Under the pieces are notes generated by a model. It was not told the origin of the DNA, searched no databases, and saw only the letters and a list, made by a program, of their open reading frames with translations. From Gramella jeungdoensis (GTDB lineage: Bacteria > Bacteroidota > Bacteroidia > Flavobacteriales > Flavobacteriaceae), in NCBI RefSeq assembly GCF_023805255.1, contig NZ_JAMSCK010000001.1, positions 682,001 to 746,000 of the forward strand: a stretch of 64,000 nt of DNA. The letters run 5' to 3'. Shown piece after piece: positions 1 through 9,341 of the stretch (the first letter of the stretch is position 1; every line of letters begins with the position of its first letter). Position numbers and translations under genes: made by a program.

Positions 1-629
1 GCAAAGCCCTGTCTTGATTTAGCAGTGTGCACTATTTCTATCTTATCTATTGAAGAATCATAAGTGACGGTATGAGTGCCTGGAACATCCTCAACTCTTT
101 TCGCGTAGATAGGAATCTCATCCTTTTCGGCATCATCAAGTTGCCAGCCGTCAACTCGTGGATTCTTGTCTATGATCTGTTCGGCCAGCGTAATTGCCGT
201 TCCACTGGGAGCATCCAGCTTCTGAACATGATGTATCTCTTCGATCTCTACTGAATAGTCTTCCAGGCCTTTCATCATATTAGCCAGTTTCTGGTTGAGT
301 TCAAAAAATACGTTTACACCCAGGCTAAAATTAGAAGCATAAATGAATGCCGAATTATTTTCCTCGCAGATCTTTTTAGCTTTTTCATAATCTTCCAGCC
401 AGCCGGTGGTTCCACAAACAACTGGAATTCCGTGCTTAAAACAGGTGGTGATATTCTTAAAGGCCGCTTTTGGAACACTGAAATCGATAGCAACATCTGT
501 TTTTGAGCTATCAAGATCATAGTTTTCAATGTCTTCTTCAACCTTTAAAACAATGCTATGTCCTCTTTTTTTTGCAATTTCCTCGATGGCCTTTCCCATC
601 TTTCCGTAACCTAATAGTGCAATATTCAT
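1..629 (-). CDS. dapB: 4-hydroxy-tetrahydrodipicolinate reductase (3' end cut by window edge)
   Basis: Catalyses NAD(P)H-dependent reduction of the DapA product to tetrahydrodipicolinate in lysine and diaminopimelate synthesis, in the cytoplasm. The frame opens with MNIALLGYGKMG, a Rossmann G-x-G-x-x-G nucleotide site at residues 7-12. The family signature HHVQKLDAPSGTA lies near residues 142-154 and carries the catalytic His and substrate-binding residues. About 209 of the usual ~235 residues are inside the window; the C-terminus lies beyond position 1. The ATG at 627-629 is the first possible start before the nucleotide-binding strand. Gene order parA-parB-DUF5683-dapB is common in Flavobacteriia. 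An imperfect palindrome (ATATGC-N5-GCATAT, 659-675) lies upstream, of unknown meaning. Confidence 0.95.
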   Translation of the reverse strand, partial: MNIALLGYGKMGKAIEEIAKKRGHSIVLKVEEDIENYDLDSSKTDVAIDFSVPKAAFKNITTCFKHGIPVVCGTTGWLEDYEKAKKICEENNSAFIYASNFSLGVNVFFELNQKLANMMKGLEDYSVEIEEIHHVQKLDAPSGTAITLAEQIIDKNPRVDGWQLDDAEKDEIPIYAKRVEDVPGTHTVTYDSSIDKIEIVHTAKSRQGF

Positions 630-720
630 ATGTAGATAACTATTGTTTTTTAATGGTCATATGCAATTCGCATATCTTTATTTGTGTTTGTATAAAATTC
701 CAATTTATGCTCATTTCATC

Positions 721-1293
721 TTAAAAATTGAAATTTAGTGTAAGTCCGTAATTTGTTTTTCCAGATAAGGCGTCAAAATCCATATTGGGCCTTAGGCTAA
801 GGTCTTCATCAACGTTGAATTGGCGCAAATGTGCTTCAACATTGGCATCCACAATATTTAGTATATAAACTCCAACTGTTACCAGGATGGAGATCTCTTT
901 ATTCTTTTGATAGAATTCCTGTGCACGCCTTAATCCGTCGTCAGAGATGCGTCCCTGGAACTCATCAGTTCTACCCGCCAGACGGTCTTTATAGGCATCC
1001 CGGTACCGGTCATATTGTTTATCATTTTCCAGGTAGAAGTAGATCCCGGTCGCTAGCCCCCCATAAGCAATAGGTATTTTCCAGTAACTGCCATTGTATG
1101 CCTGGCCAAGACCGGGTAGTATTGCAGAGTAAAAAGCTGCTTTTGAAGGAGCTAAAGCGTTGTAGGGTTCATAATCCTTTTCCTGTTCTTTAACGATCTT
1201 TTCGGTTTTGACCGAAAGCGTATCCTGCTGGGCATTACTTACTGAAACGGCAAGCAGAAAAAAAAAGAGGAAAAAGAGCTGATTATTCTTCAC
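721..1293 (-). CDS. DUF5683 domain-containing exported protein
   Basis: This is a 190-residue protein with a signal peptide (residues 1-21, ending SNA before QQDTLS), so it is exported. The rest resembles the DUF5683 family: a motif PSKAAFYSAILPGLGQAYNG-type segment near residues 48-67, then short hydrophobic stretches and an aromatic C-terminus ending in NFNF. Function is unknown; family members are predicted membrane or periplasmic proteins. The only start that keeps the signal peptide is a GTG at 1291-1293, which overlaps the last 11 bases of parB, so translation is probably coupled to parB. Family assignment comes from recognised sequence pattern and the parAB-dapB neighbourhood; the role is not known. 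Confidence 0.8.
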   Translation of the reverse strand: MKNNQLFFLFFFLLAVSVSNAQQDTLSVKTEKIVKEQEKDYEPYNALAPSKAAFYSAILPGLGQAYNGSYWKIPIAYGGLATGIYFYLENDKQYDRYRDAYKDRLAGRTDEFQGRISDDGLRRAQEFYQKNKEISILVTVGVYILNIVDANVEAHLRQFNVDEDLSLRPNMDFDALSGKTNYGLTLNFNF

Positions 1294-2185
1294 CCCGGAT
1301 TAATTTTTTGATTCTTTCGAAGTCTTCTTCTGAAGAGAAAGGAATGCTAAGCTTTCCGCTTCCTTTTTTGGTCACCTTCACATCTACTTTGGTGCCGAGA
1401 TATTCTGAGAATTCCTTGATCCCTTTTTTATAGGTCTTTGGAACCGAAGCCTTTTTCTTTGGTGGAGCTTCCTTTCCATTGTTGTTAAGGTCGCGTACAA
1501 GTTGCTCTGTCTCTCTAACCGAAAGTGATTTCTGAAGGATCTTCTCATAGATATCCAGCTGCTTCTGGGTATCGTCTATGTTGATAAGCGCCCTTCCGTG
1601 GCCCATGCTTAAAAAGCCATCACGCATTCCAGTCTGGATGATCGGGTCTAGCTTTAAAAGTCTCAGGTAATTGGCGATCGTAGAACGGTTTTTCCCGATT
1701 CTTTCGCTCAACTGCTCCTGGGTAAGGTTGATCTCGTCTATCAAGCGCTGATAAGATAAAGCGATCTCAATAGGGTCAAGATCCTGACGCTGGATATTTT
1801 CTACCAGGGCCATTTCCAGAGATTCCTGGTCGTTGGCTATTCTGATGTATGCCGGAATGGTTTCCAGTCCTACCAGTTTGGAGGCTCTGAAACGCCTTTC
1901 TCCCGAAACAAGCTGGTATTTATTAAAATCAAGCTTTCTTACCGTGATAGGCTGAATAACGCCGAGTTCACGAATCGAAGAAGCTAACTCCTTTAAAGAT
2001 TCTTCGTTAAAGCTTGTCCTTGGCTGGAATGGATTGACTTCAATGGAAGACATCTCCAGTTCCACAATATGGCCAACCAGTTTGTCGGCATTCTTATCTT
2101 CTGCAGATTTTATATCATTATCCGGATCTTTCAGCAATGCTGAAAGTCCTCTCCCCAACGCTTGTTTTCTGGTAGCCTTCGCCAT
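1283..2185 (-). CDS. parB: ParB/Spo0J chromosome partitioning protein
   Basis: ParB is the CTPase clamp that loads at parS and spreads to form the partition complex near the origin. The 300-residue length is typical. An N-terminal tail (1-35) with GRGLSALL is followed by the ParB/Srx CTP-binding domain, with GERRFRA at residues 95-101 and ENIQRQDL at 129-136. A helix-turn-helix lies near 155-178, and a Lys-rich linker leads to a C-terminal dimerisation segment. It follows parA after 5 bp on the same strand and overlaps the next gene, so parA-parB-DUF5683 is probably one transcript. No convincing parS was found in the window. Confidence 0.96.
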   Translation of the reverse strand: MAKATRKQALGRGLSALLKDPDNDIKSAEDKNADKLVGHIVELEMSSIEVNPFQPRTSFNEESLKELASSIRELGVIQPITVRKLDFNKYQLVSGERRFRASKLVGLETIPAYIRIANDQESLEMALVENIQRQDLDPIEIALSYQRLIDEINLTQEQLSERIGKNRSTIANYLRLLKLDPIIQTGMRDGFLSMGHGRALINIDDTQKQLDIYEKILQKSLSVRETEQLVRDLNNNGKEAPPKKKASVPKTYKKGIKEFSEYLGTKVDVKVTKKGSGKLSIPFSSEEDFERIKKLIRGEE

Positions 2186-2190
2186 TTTTA

Positions 2191-2952
2191 CTAGTTTTTC
2201 TTGATAATTTCATTTGCCAGACTCAGATAATTGCTGGCTCCTTTGCTTGAAGCATCATAATTAATAATGCTTTCTCCATAACTCGGCGCCTCACTTAAAC
2301 GCACATTTCGCTGGATGATTGTTTCAAAGACCATCTCATCAAAATGTTTCTTAACCTCTTCAACCACCTGGTTTGAAAGTCTTAACCTTGAGTCGTACAT
2401 GGTTAATAGCAGGCCTTCTATATCCAGTTTGTTGTTATGGATCTTCTGTACACTTTTAATGGTATTCAATAACTTGCCCAGACCTTCAAGAGCAAAGTAT
2501 TCGCACTGTATCGGGATAATAACAGAGTCTGAAGCCGTAAGAGCATTCAGCGTTAAAAGTCCCAGGGAAGGGGCGCAGTCTATGAGTATAAAATCATAAA
2601 GATCACGCAATGGCTCTATTGCTTTCTTAAGCATGGACTCCCTTTTTTCCTGATCTACGAGTTCTATTTCGATCGCGACGAGATCAATATGAGCAGGGAT
2701 AATGTCCAGGTTAGGCGAACTGGTCTTCTGGATTGCATCTTCAGCTTTTATGGAATGTTCTAAAAGCTGATAAGTGCCATTTTCAACTTCTTCAACATCT
2801 ATTCCCAGGCCCGAGGTAGCATTGGCCTGAGGATCGGCGTCAATCAATAATATCTTTTTTTCCAGAACCCCTAATGAAGCAGCCAGGTTCACAGATGTGG
2901 TGGTTTTACCCACGCCTCCCTTCTGGTTGGCAATAGCAATGATTTTACCCAT
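2191..2952 (-). CDS. parA: ParA/Soj chromosome partitioning ATPase
   Basis: A deviant Walker-A ATPase that binds DNA nonspecifically in its ATP form and drives segregation of ParB-parS complexes. The 253-residue protein has the deviant Walker A KGGVGKTT at 11-18 (signature Lys near the N-terminus and catalytic Lys), a Walker A' LIDADPQAN near residues 37-45, and a Walker B-like ILIDCAPSLG near 120-129. The short N-terminus without an HTH is that of chromosomal Soj-type rather than long plasmid-type ParA. It is first in the parA-parB run. The upstream 174 bp hold the terminator of the SDR gene and presumably the parA promoter. Confidence 0.96.
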   Translation of the reverse strand: MGKIIAIANQKGGVGKTTTSVNLAASLGVLEKKILLIDADPQANATSGLGIDVEEVENGTYQLLEHSIKAEDAIQKTSSPNLDIIPAHIDLVAIEIELVDQEKRESMLKKAIEPLRDLYDFILIDCAPSLGLLTLNALTASDSVIIPIQCEYFALEGLGKLLNTIKSVQKIHNNKLDIEGLLLTMYDSRLRLSNQVVEEVKKHFDEMVFETIIQRNVRLSEAPSYGESIINYDASSKGASNYLSLANEIIKKN

Positions 2953-3031
2953 TAAATGTGTATGATTTTTGAAAGGTAAAAATACAATTTATTATATGTT
3001 TAGAAAATGAAATTGTTAACAGCTTCTAAAG

Positions 3032-3066
3032 AAAAAACCCGGTCAAAACCTAATAAAACCGGGCTT
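3032..3066 (-). terminator. Rho-independent terminator of the SDR gene
   Basis: Arms CCCGGT (3038-3043) and ACCGGG (3058-3063) pair, and the minus-strand transcript runs into a T stretch (3032-3037). It lies just downstream of the SDR stop codon and separates that gene from parA. Confidence 0.75.
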
Positions 3067-3126
3067 TTCTCTGATTTTTAGATTTTTTTCAGGATTTTTT
3101 GTTGAAAACTGAAGAATGAAAGGGCG

Positions 3127-4008
3127 CTATTTATTCTTTTTTGCCTTGATCATATTCTCCAGCATATCCCACATTTCTTCAGGAACTGCTTCCAGTAAAT
3201 TGAACTGTCCGGCACCTTTTAACCATTCTCCTCCATCTATGGTAATTACTTCACCGTTAACGTAGGCTGAAAAATCTGAAACCAGGTAAGCAGCCAGATT
3301 TGCCAGTTCCTGGTGATCTCCAACGCGTTTTAGCGGTACCTTTTTAGCAAGATCGAATTTCTCTTTGAGATCTCCCGGTAAAAGCCTGTCCCACGCACCT
3401 TTAGTAGGGAAGGGTCCGGGAGCGATCGCGTTGGACCTTATTCCGTATTTTGCCCATTCGACTGCGAGGGATCTGGTCATGGCTAAAACCCCTGCTTTAG
3501 CTGTGGCGCTTGGCACCACATATGCTGAACCTGTCCAGGCATAGGTAGTCACAATATTTAAAATCGTCTTGTTTTCTTCTTTTTTGTCAATCCAGTGTTT
3601 CCCCAGAGCAAGTGTACAGTTCTTGCTTCCTTTTAGCACGATATCAATGATAGTATCAAAAGCATTGGCGCTAAGTCTTTCGGTAGGAGAGATAAAGTTC
3701 CCGGCGGCATTGTTCAGCAGGATGTCTACAGAGCCAAACTCATCGATCACCGCATCACGCATAGCTTCTACCTGATCATAATGTCTTACATCACATTGAA
3801 CGGCGAAACATTTTCCTCCGGTCTCGTTTTCCAGTTCTTTTGCTGTATTCTGAAGTTTCTCCAGGTTTCTGGAAGTAATGGCGACATTAGCACCGAGTTC
3901 CAGAAAATAACTGGTCATCGATTTTCCGAGTCCGCTACCTCCTCCGGTAACGATGATGTTCTTCCCTTCAAGAGCATCGTCCCGAAGCATTTTTTTCTTT
4001 AGATCCAT
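3127..4008 (-). CDS. SDR family oxidoreductase, 2,4-dienoyl-CoA reductase-like
   Basis: Probably an NADP(H)-dependent reductase of enoyl-/dienoyl-CoA intermediates in unsaturated fatty acid breakdown. The cofactor motif TGGGSGLG is at residues 21-28. NNAAGNFISPTERLS (99-113) is the segment seen in mitochondrial-type 2,4-dienoyl-CoA reductases (DECR1). The active-site region has TTYAWTG (154-160) and a Lys in SATAKAG near 171, a spacing like DECR1 rather than the classical YxxxK. I chose the ATG at 4006-4008 (MDLKKK, 293 aa); an in-frame start at 4050 would add 14 residues with no family match. It lies 150 bp after mutB on the same strand, which fits acyl-CoA catabolism. Exact substrate is inferred. 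Confidence 0.82.
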   Translation of the reverse strand: MDLKKKMLRDDALEGKNIIVTGGGSGLGKSMTSYFLELGANVAITSRNLEKLQNTAKELENETGGKCFAVQCDVRHYDQVEAMRDAVIDEFGSVDILLNNAAGNFISPTERLSANAFDTIIDIVLKGSKNCTLALGKHWIDKKEENKTILNIVTTYAWTGSAYVVPSATAKAGVLAMTRSLAVEWAKYGIRSNAIAPGPFPTKGAWDRLLPGDLKEKFDLAKKVPLKRVGDHQELANLAAYLVSDFSAYVNGEVITIDGGEWLKGAGQFNLLEAVPEEMWDMLENMIKAKKNK

Positions 4009-4131
4009 ATTTTCAATATTCCGCCAATTTAAGCTGAAAGCTCTAAGCAATAAGCCTTAAGCTGTTTGGTTTATCGTTAATAATCTTCCGTTTCTAATCT
4101 GGGTCTCTTTTCTCTTCTCTATTTTCTAATG

Positions 4132-4160
4132 AATTCAAAATTCAGCATTCAAAATTCAAA
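4132..4160. repeat. Short direct repeat in the mutB-SDR spacer
   Basis: Two copies of ATTCAAAATTCA (4133-4144 and 4147-4158) lie 14 bp apart in the AT-rich spacer between mutB and the SDR gene. No gene or clear promoter is visible there; this may be simple-sequence drift. Confidence 0.35.
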
Positions 4161-4202
4161 ATAAACCACTTCAATCACCTGCAACTGAGACTGCCCACTG
4201 GA

Positions 4203-6335
4203 TTATTCGTCAATCAAAATTTCCAGCAATTGAATAGCCGCATCACTTATCTTGGTTCCAGGACCAAATACCGCAACCGCTCCTGCATCAAATAGGAACT
4301 GATAATCCTGTGAAGGGATCACCCCACCAACGATCACCATAATGTCTTCTCTGCCTAGTTTCTTTAATTCCTCAATTACCTGTGGAACTAGCGTTTTATG
4401 TCCTGCAGCCAGGGAAGAAACTCCCAGGATATGGACGTCATTTTCAACGGCTTGTTGGGCAGCTTCGGCCGGAGTCTGGAAAAGTGGACCTATATCCACA
4501 TCGAATCCAAGATCGGCATATCCTGTTGCCACAACTTTTGCACCACGATCGTGACCATCCTGTCCCATTTTGGCTACCATAATTCTTGGTCTTCGGCCAT
4601 CCATTTCGGCGAATTTATCTGCAAGCTCTCTTGCTTTATTAAATGAGCTATTATCTTTCATTTCTTTTGAATATACTCCGCTAAAGGATTGAATTTTTGC
4701 CTTGTATCTGCCGTACACGTCTTCCAAAGCATCGCTTATTTCACCCAGACTTGCTCTTTCCCTGGCGGCTTCGACAGCCAGCGCCAGCAAATTAGCATTT
4801 TCTTCTTTAGCAGCCTTTCTTAAGTTTTCGAGTGCCTGTTGAACTTTCTCTTCGTTCCTTTCAGCCCGGATCTTTTCAAGCCTTGAAATCTGCTGTTTTC
4901 TTACGGTCTGGTTATCTACCTCAAGAGTAACGAGCTCATCTTCTTTTTCCAGGCGATATTTATTCACACCTACGATCACATCGGTCTCGCTATCTATTCT
5001 TGCCTGTTTCCTCGCTGCGGCCTCTTCAATTCTCATTTTCGGAATTCCGGCCTCAATAGCTTTGGTCATTCCGCCAAGCTCTTCAACTTCTTCAATCAGT
5101 TTCCAGGCTTTTTCAGCGATCTGTTCCGTTAGTTTTTCCACGTAAAAACTTCCTGCCCATGGATCGACAGTTTTGGTGATATTGGTTTCCTGCTGAAGGT
5201 ATAACTGTGTGTTTCTGGCGATTCTTGCTGAAAAATCGGTTGGCAACGCAATAGCTTCATCGAGCGCATTCGTATGCAGACTCTGAGTTCCACCGAAAGC
5301 CGCTGCTGCCGCTTCAATACAGGTTCTTGCTACATTATTAAAAGGATCCTGTTCCGTTAAACTCCACCCGCTGGTTTGTGAATGTGTTCTAAGAGATAAT
5401 GACTTTGGATTTTTGGGATTGAACTGCTTGACGAGTTTTGCCCATAATATTCTCCCTGCTCTCATTTTAGCGATCTCCATAAAGTGATTCATCCCGATGG
5501 CCCAGAAAAATGAGAGTCTCGGGGCAAAACTATCAATATCCATTCCTGCTTCCAGACCTTTCCTAATGTATTCCAGTCCGTCTGCAAGTGTATAAGCCAG
5601 CTCTATATCACAGGTAGCACCAGCTTCCTGCATGTGGTATCCAGAGATACTAATACTATTGAACTTCGGCATATTTTGAGAAGTATACTCAAAGATGTCT
5701 GAAATGATCTTCATAGAAGGAGTGGGAGGGTAGATGTAAGTATTTCGCACCATGAATTCCTTTAGAATATCATTCTGAATAGTTCCTGAAAGTTGTTCAG
5801 GTTTTACACCCTGTTCTTCGGCTGCCACTATATAAAAAGCCATGATTGGTAGCACGGCCCCGTTCATGGTCATTGAAACAGACATCTTATCCAGCGGGAT
5901 CTGGTCGAACAATATTTTCATATCTTCAACCGAATCTATAGCAACACCCGCTTTACCAACATCTCCAACTACCCGGTCATGGTCTGAATCATAACCACGA
6001 TGCGTAGGAAGATCAAAGGCTACAGAAAGGCCTTTCTGGCCGGCAGCCAGGTTCCTCCTGTAAAAAGCATTGCTTTCTTCGGCAGTTGAAAACCCTGCAT
6101 ACTGGCGGATGGTCCACGGCCTGCTAACATACATGGTGCTGTATGGTCCACGTAAATAGGGTGGGATGCCGGCAGCGAAATTCAAGTGCTCAGCATCTGA
6201 AATATCTGCCTTCGAGTATGAGTTTTTGATCTCTATTTCCTCGGGTGTGGTAAAAGTCTCCTTTTTGGCGTCAGGTACCCGGGTTACCAGGCCCTTATCA
6301 TCAAGCTTAATATTTTGAAGATCTTTGCGTTGCAT
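4203..6335 (-). CDS. mutB: Methylmalonyl-CoA mutase large subunit
   Basis: Catalyses adenosylcobalamin-dependent interconversion of methylmalonyl-CoA and succinyl-CoA, linking propionyl-CoA (odd-chain fatty acids, branched amino acids) to the TCA cycle. The 710-residue length is typical of the catalytic subunit. The TIM-barrel domain occupies about residues 1-560, with [25 protein letters not shown] substrate-channel sequence near 65-85 and [12 protein letters not shown] near 225-240. The C-terminal B12-binding domain starts near 582 and has the DxHxxG motif at 593-598, where H595 is the lower axial cobalt ligand. It follows mutA after 11 bp, so the two are cotranscribed. Confidence 0.97.
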   Translation of the reverse strand: MQRKDLQNIKLDDKGLVTRVPDAKKETFTTPEEIEIKNSYSKADISDAEHLNFAAGIPPYLRGPYSTMYVSRPWTIRQYAGFSTAEESNAFYRRNLAAGQKGLSVAFDLPTHRGYDSDHDRVVGDVGKAGVAIDSVEDMKILFDQIPLDKMSVSMTMNGAVLPIMAFYIVAAEEQGVKPEQLSGTIQNDILKEFMVRNTYIYPPTPSMKIISDIFEYTSQNMPKFNSISISGYHMQEAGATCDIELAYTLADGLEYIRKGLEAGMDIDSFAPRLSFFWAIGMNHFMEIAKMRAGRILWAKLVKQFNPKNPKSLSLRTHSQTSGWSLTEQDPFNNVARTCIEAAAAAFGGTQSLHTNALDEAIALPTDFSARIARNTQLYLQQETNITKTVDPWAGSFYVEKLTEQIAEKAWKLIEEVEELGGMTKAIEAGIPKMRIEEAAARKQARIDSETDVIVGVNKYRLEKEDELVTLEVDNQTVRKQQISRLEKIRAERNEEKVQQALENLRKAAKEENANLLALAVEAARERASLGEISDALEDVYGRYKAKIQSFSGVYSKEMKDNSSFNKARELADKFAEMDGRRPRIMVAKMGQDGHDRGAKVVATGYADLGFDVDIGPLFQTPAEAAQQAVENDVHILGVSSLAAGHKTLVPQVIEELKKLGREDIMVIVGGVIPSQDYQFLFDAGAVAVFGPGTKISDAAIQLLEILIDE

Positions 6336-6346
6336 AAATCTTAATT

Positions 6347-7747
6347 TTATTGGGTTGGCTGGCTTTGTTTTTCTTCTTCAAGTCGCTTCATCTCAGACTC
6401 TTCACTCAGCCTTCTTTCAAGTATTGGTTCAATAAGGGTCTTTCTGGGATTTTTCTTCAGGAATGGATACAATTCTATATCATCTTTCATCCTGTCCTGG
6501 GGATTCTCATATTTATTCGTCCCGATAAGCACCAGGTCTCCATTATCGAATTTTTCCTGTTCTTCTGCGGCACTTTCCTTAATCTTTCTTTGAATCACAC
6601 CTGCTTTTAGTTCTTTCAGGAACCCACCGCCTTTTTCGATCTCTTTAAAGATTTCAAGAGCCTGTTCAGCCAGTTGCCTGGTTATAGTTTCTATATAATA
6701 TGTGCCTTCAGCCACATTGCCTACTTTATCCAGGTAACTCTCATTTCTCATGATGAGAAGCTGGTTCCTGGCTATACGGTCTCCAAATTCATTGTCCTTA
6801 TGATAGATAGCATCGTAAGGCATGTTACAAATGGCATTGGCACCACCCAGAATGGCACTCATACTCTCGGTAGTGGTGCGTAACATATTCACATTAAAAT
6901 CATAAAGCGTTTTGGTTCTTCTGGTGGGTTGTGCCAGTACATGACATTCTGTATTGAAGCCAAATTCTTTAGCGATAGTGGTATTTAGCCACCGCAGGGC
7001 CCTGAGCTTTGAGATCTCGAAAAAATAATCTGAGCCTGCCGCGACCTGAAACTGAAATCTAAAGTTTTTCTTTTCCTCTTCTGAAAGGATCTCTGAAAAA
7101 TGGTTCAGGTATTCGCTAAGTTGTGCCATAGAATAGGCAAGCTGCTGAGTAATATTCGCCCCGGCATTCTGGTATAGTGAAAGATTGATACTTATTGTAG
7201 ATTCGAAATTTCTTGAATTCTGAACGATCTGTTCTAATTGGGCGTGATCAGATTTCAGGTTATCGAACCAGTTCCCGGTCCTGGCCAGTTTTCCTATGAT
7301 ATCTGTTTGTAGATATACTTTATAAGGTTTTCCCTTAAGGAAATCGTTAAGCTTTTTCACGTATTCCGCATCGAGGAAATGAAGCTCCATGTAGATATCT
7401 ATATCCTCCTGAAGATTATTCAATAGTTCTTCGAAAACGATTTCTTTAGAAGGCAAAATAAACCATATAGCTTCGGTACCTCGCCGAAGTTTTTCATGAG
7501 CCTTTTTGTTAGCTTCCGCGGCTGAAGTTACATATACTTTTTCACAGATATGCCAATGAGCAGGATTAGAGACTTTCAGCGTTTCTTCAACATCTTCTGC
7601 CGAATAGAAAGGTTTTATATCAATGCCGTGAAGCGTCTTGGTAACCAGCTTTTCGTTATAGTCGGCACCCTTAAGATCGGCCTGGATCTTTTGTTTCCAT
7701 TGTTTTGCAGAAACTTCTTGAAATTCCTGAAATAACAATTGTTTCAT
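6347..7747 (-). CDS. mutA: Methylmalonyl-CoA mutase small subunit, lacking the cobalamin domain
   Basis: Non-catalytic partner of MutB in the heterodimer. The protein resembles the mutase TIM barrel ([25 protein letters not shown] stretch near 190-212; residues near 280-310 with [27 protein letters not shown] pattern), but it ends at 466 residues. The small subunit in actinobacteria and proteobacteria is about 620 residues because it retains a vestigial B12-binding domain. Here there is no DxHxxG motif and the sequence stops after the barrel, so the domain is absent. The reading frame is intact and continues into mutB with 11 bp spacing, so this looks like the normal short form of Flavobacteriia rather than a broken gene. 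Confidence 0.92.
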   Translation of the reverse strand: MKQLLFQEFQEVSAKQWKQKIQADLKGADYNEKLVTKTLHGIDIKPFYSAEDVEETLKVSNPAHWHICEKVYVTSAAEANKKAHEKLRRGTEAIWFILPSKEIVFEELLNNLQEDIDIYMELHFLDAEYVKKLNDFLKGKPYKVYLQTDIIGKLARTGNWFDNLKSDHAQLEQIVQNSRNFESTISINLSLYQNAGANITQQLAYSMAQLSEYLNHFSEILSEEEKKNFRFQFQVAAGSDYFFEISKLRALRWLNTTIAKEFGFNTECHVLAQPTRRTKTLYDFNVNMLRTTTESMSAILGGANAICNMPYDAIYHKDNEFGDRIARNQLLIMRNESYLDKVGNVAEGTYYIETITRQLAEQALEIFKEIEKGGGFLKELKAGVIQRKIKESAAEEQEKFDNGDLVLIGTNKYENPQDRMKDDIELYPFLKKNPRKTLIEPILERRLSEESEMKRLEEEKQSQPTQ

Positions 7748-7785
7748 TATCTAATTGATTTTGATTGGAAAGTATCGCGAAAAGA

Positions 7786-8100
7786 TCAATCTACGGTATC
7801 GTATTCTATGATGTAAATATCTTCATCAGGTCGCTTCATATAATATTTCTGCCTGGCGAACTTCTCAAGTTCCACAGAATCCTGAAGCTTTTCTATTACC
7901 GCTTTATCTTTCGCAATTTCGTTTTGATAATATTCTTTATTGTCCTGCAGCTCCTGTATTTCCTGATCCAATTCATGATGTATAAACCAGGAATTAGTAT
8001 CGAGGAAGATCATCCACCCCGCAAAAACGAGACTTATCAACACATATTTATTGCTGATAAACCTGAACCAGGGCTTTTTACGCAGGTCTTTAAATTTCAT
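7786..8100 (-). CDS. FtsB/DivIC-like septum formation initiator
   Basis: A small bitopic divisome protein expected to act with FtsL and FtsQ in activating septal wall synthesis. Of 104 residues, a basic cytoplasmic N-terminus (1-16) is followed by one transmembrane helix (about 17-37) and a periplasmic coiled coil (about 40-78, rich in Glu, Gln and Lys with hydrophobic heptads). The ending EKFARQKYYMKRPDEDIYII is the usual tail of the family. It lies between udk (19 bp upstream) and mutA (38 bp downstream) on the same strand, so it probably shares their transcript. Family assignment is confident; the choice between FtsB and DivIC naming is arbitrary. Confidence 0.85.
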   Translation of the reverse strand: MKFKDLRKKPWFRFISNKYVLISLVFAGWMIFLDTNSWFIHHELDQEIQELQDNKEYYQNEIAKDKAVIEKLQDSVELEKFARQKYYMKRPDEDIYIIEYDTVD

Positions 8101-8119
8101 AGGCTTTAAAGATACAAAA

Positions 8120-8728
8120 TTAGGTTAAGCGATCTTTGATTATGGTCTGGACGATATCAACAGCAACGGTATTAATTCGGTTTGTGGGAATAATAATATC
8201 GGCAAACTCCTTTGTGGGTTCAATAAATTGCTGATGCATAGGTTTTAAAGTGGTCTGGTAACGCCACAATACCTCTTCCAGATCACGACCACGTTCGGCG
8301 ATATCTCTTTTCAATCTCCTTATCAGTCTTTCGTCACTATCGGCATGCACATACATCTTGATATCAAAAAGCTCACGTATCTCCGGGTGGGTAAGGATAA
8401 GGATGCCCTCAACAATTATCACCTTTCGGGGCTGTATCTCTACGGTTTCTCCCGTGCGGTTATGTTCTTTAAATGAATAAACAGGTTGCTGGATGGTTTG
8501 CCCATTTTTAAGCAGTTTCAGGTGTTCAGCCATAAGCTCAAAATCTATCGATTTTGGATGATCAAAATTGATGCTTTTTCGCTCTTCGAAGGAGAGGTGA
8601 GAGGTGTCCTGGTAGTATGAATCCTGTGAGATTACATCTACCTCTTCATGTTTTAATTCTTCAATGATCTGATTTACCACGGTGGTCTTCCCGCTTCCCG
8701 TTCCACCGGCAATACCAATAATTAGCAT
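8120..8728 (-). CDS. udk: Uridine kinase
   Basis: Phosphorylates uridine and cytidine to UMP and CMP in pyrimidine salvage. The 202-residue protein has the P-loop GGTGSGKTT at residues 8-16, then the nucleoside-binding region SQDSYYQD near 35-42 and FDHPKSIDFE near 55-64. The lid Arg-rich segment RLIRRLKRDIAERGR lies near 133-147. Length and motifs match bacterial Udk throughout. It is the first gene of the apparent udk-ftsB-mutA-mutB run; a terminator upstream (8808-8843) separates it from the cytochrome c gene. Confidence 0.96.
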   Translation of the reverse strand: MLIIGIAGGTGSGKTTVVNQIIEELKHEEVDVISQDSYYQDTSHLSFEERKSINFDHPKSIDFELMAEHLKLLKNGQTIQQPVYSFKEHNRTGETVEIQPRKVIIVEGILILTHPEIRELFDIKMYVHADSDERLIRRLKRDIAERGRDLEEVLWRYQTTLKPMHQQFIEPTKEFADIIIPTNRINTVAVDIVQTIIKDRLT

Positions 8729-8807
8729 ATAACTGAAATTTGCGCAAAGGTAATTATTAGTTTTATAAAATCGGTTTTAAGGAATTCCGCAGCCTCCGGG
8801 AAAGTCC

Positions 8808-8843
8808 ATAAAAAAGAAAACCGGCCTGAAATTCAGCCGGTTT
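8808..8843 (-). terminator. Terminator downstream of the cytochrome c gene
   Basis: Stem AAACCGGC (about 8818-8825) pairs with GCCGGTTT (8836-8843). On the minus strand it is followed by a T-rich run (8808-8820), ending the sugar dehydrogenase-cytochrome c unit before udk. Confidence 0.75.
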
Positions 8844-8867
8844 CCAATTTGTTAAATATAATCCTGA

Positions 8868-9335
8868 TTATTCTTCTTTTTTCTGAACTTTTGCGACTTC
8901 TTCTGGAGTTACCATGTTGTCATTTTTGTTAGACCAGGAGTTCATTACATAATTCAGTGCATCTGCCACTTCCTGATCGCTAAGCCCCATCGGTGTCATG
9001 ATATTATCATATTTTTCGCCATTTACTTCAATTGGCCCCTGCATACCATATTTCACACCTCTTATGCTTTCTTCTCTTTTCTCGGTTAACCAGTTAGAGC
9101 CATCGAGGGGAGGGTAGGTGCCCGGAATTCCCTTTCCGGTTGGTAAATGACAGGTTACACAAAGGTCCTGGTAAATTTCTTTCCCTCTTTTAACACTGGC
9201 GGTAAGTGGAGAAGACTCACTCGATTTTTCGGAAGACGGGATCACATAAGATTCTTCTTCCTGATCTTTTTCTTTTTTGTCAGATTTGCAGGCAACAAAG
9301 GCCACAAGGCCTAATACAATAAGCAGTTTTTTCAT
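8868..9335 (-). CDS. Cytochrome c class I lipoprotein
   Basis: A small envelope electron carrier. The 155-residue protein starts with a lipoprotein signal (lipobox FVAC, Cys16), followed by an acidic/Ser-rich linker to about residue 45. The haem domain has CVTCH at 59-63, the usual proline/glycine loop GKGIPGTYPPLDGS, and a likely Met axial ligand in NIMTPMG (111-117). The lipid anchor places it in the envelope on the periplasmic face. It lies 6 bp after the PQQ-type sugar dehydrogenase gene, so it is likely that enzyme's electron acceptor (inference). Confidence 0.9.
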   Translation of the reverse strand: MKKLLIVLGLVAFVACKSDKKEKDQEEESYVIPSSEKSSESSPLTASVKRGKEIYQDLCVTCHLPTGKGIPGTYPPLDGSNWLTEKREESIRGVKYGMQGPIEVNGEKYDNIMTPMGLSDQEVADALNYVMNSWSNKNDNMVTPEEVAKVQKKEE

Positions 9336-9341
9336 GATTTG

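Noticed and set aside
659-675. ATATGC-N5-GCATAT upstream of dapB, considered as a fourth member of the FNR-geometry set.
   Set aside because: Half-site and spacer differ from ATGAC-N4-GTCAT, and I saw no -7 box at the 29.5-bp spacing.
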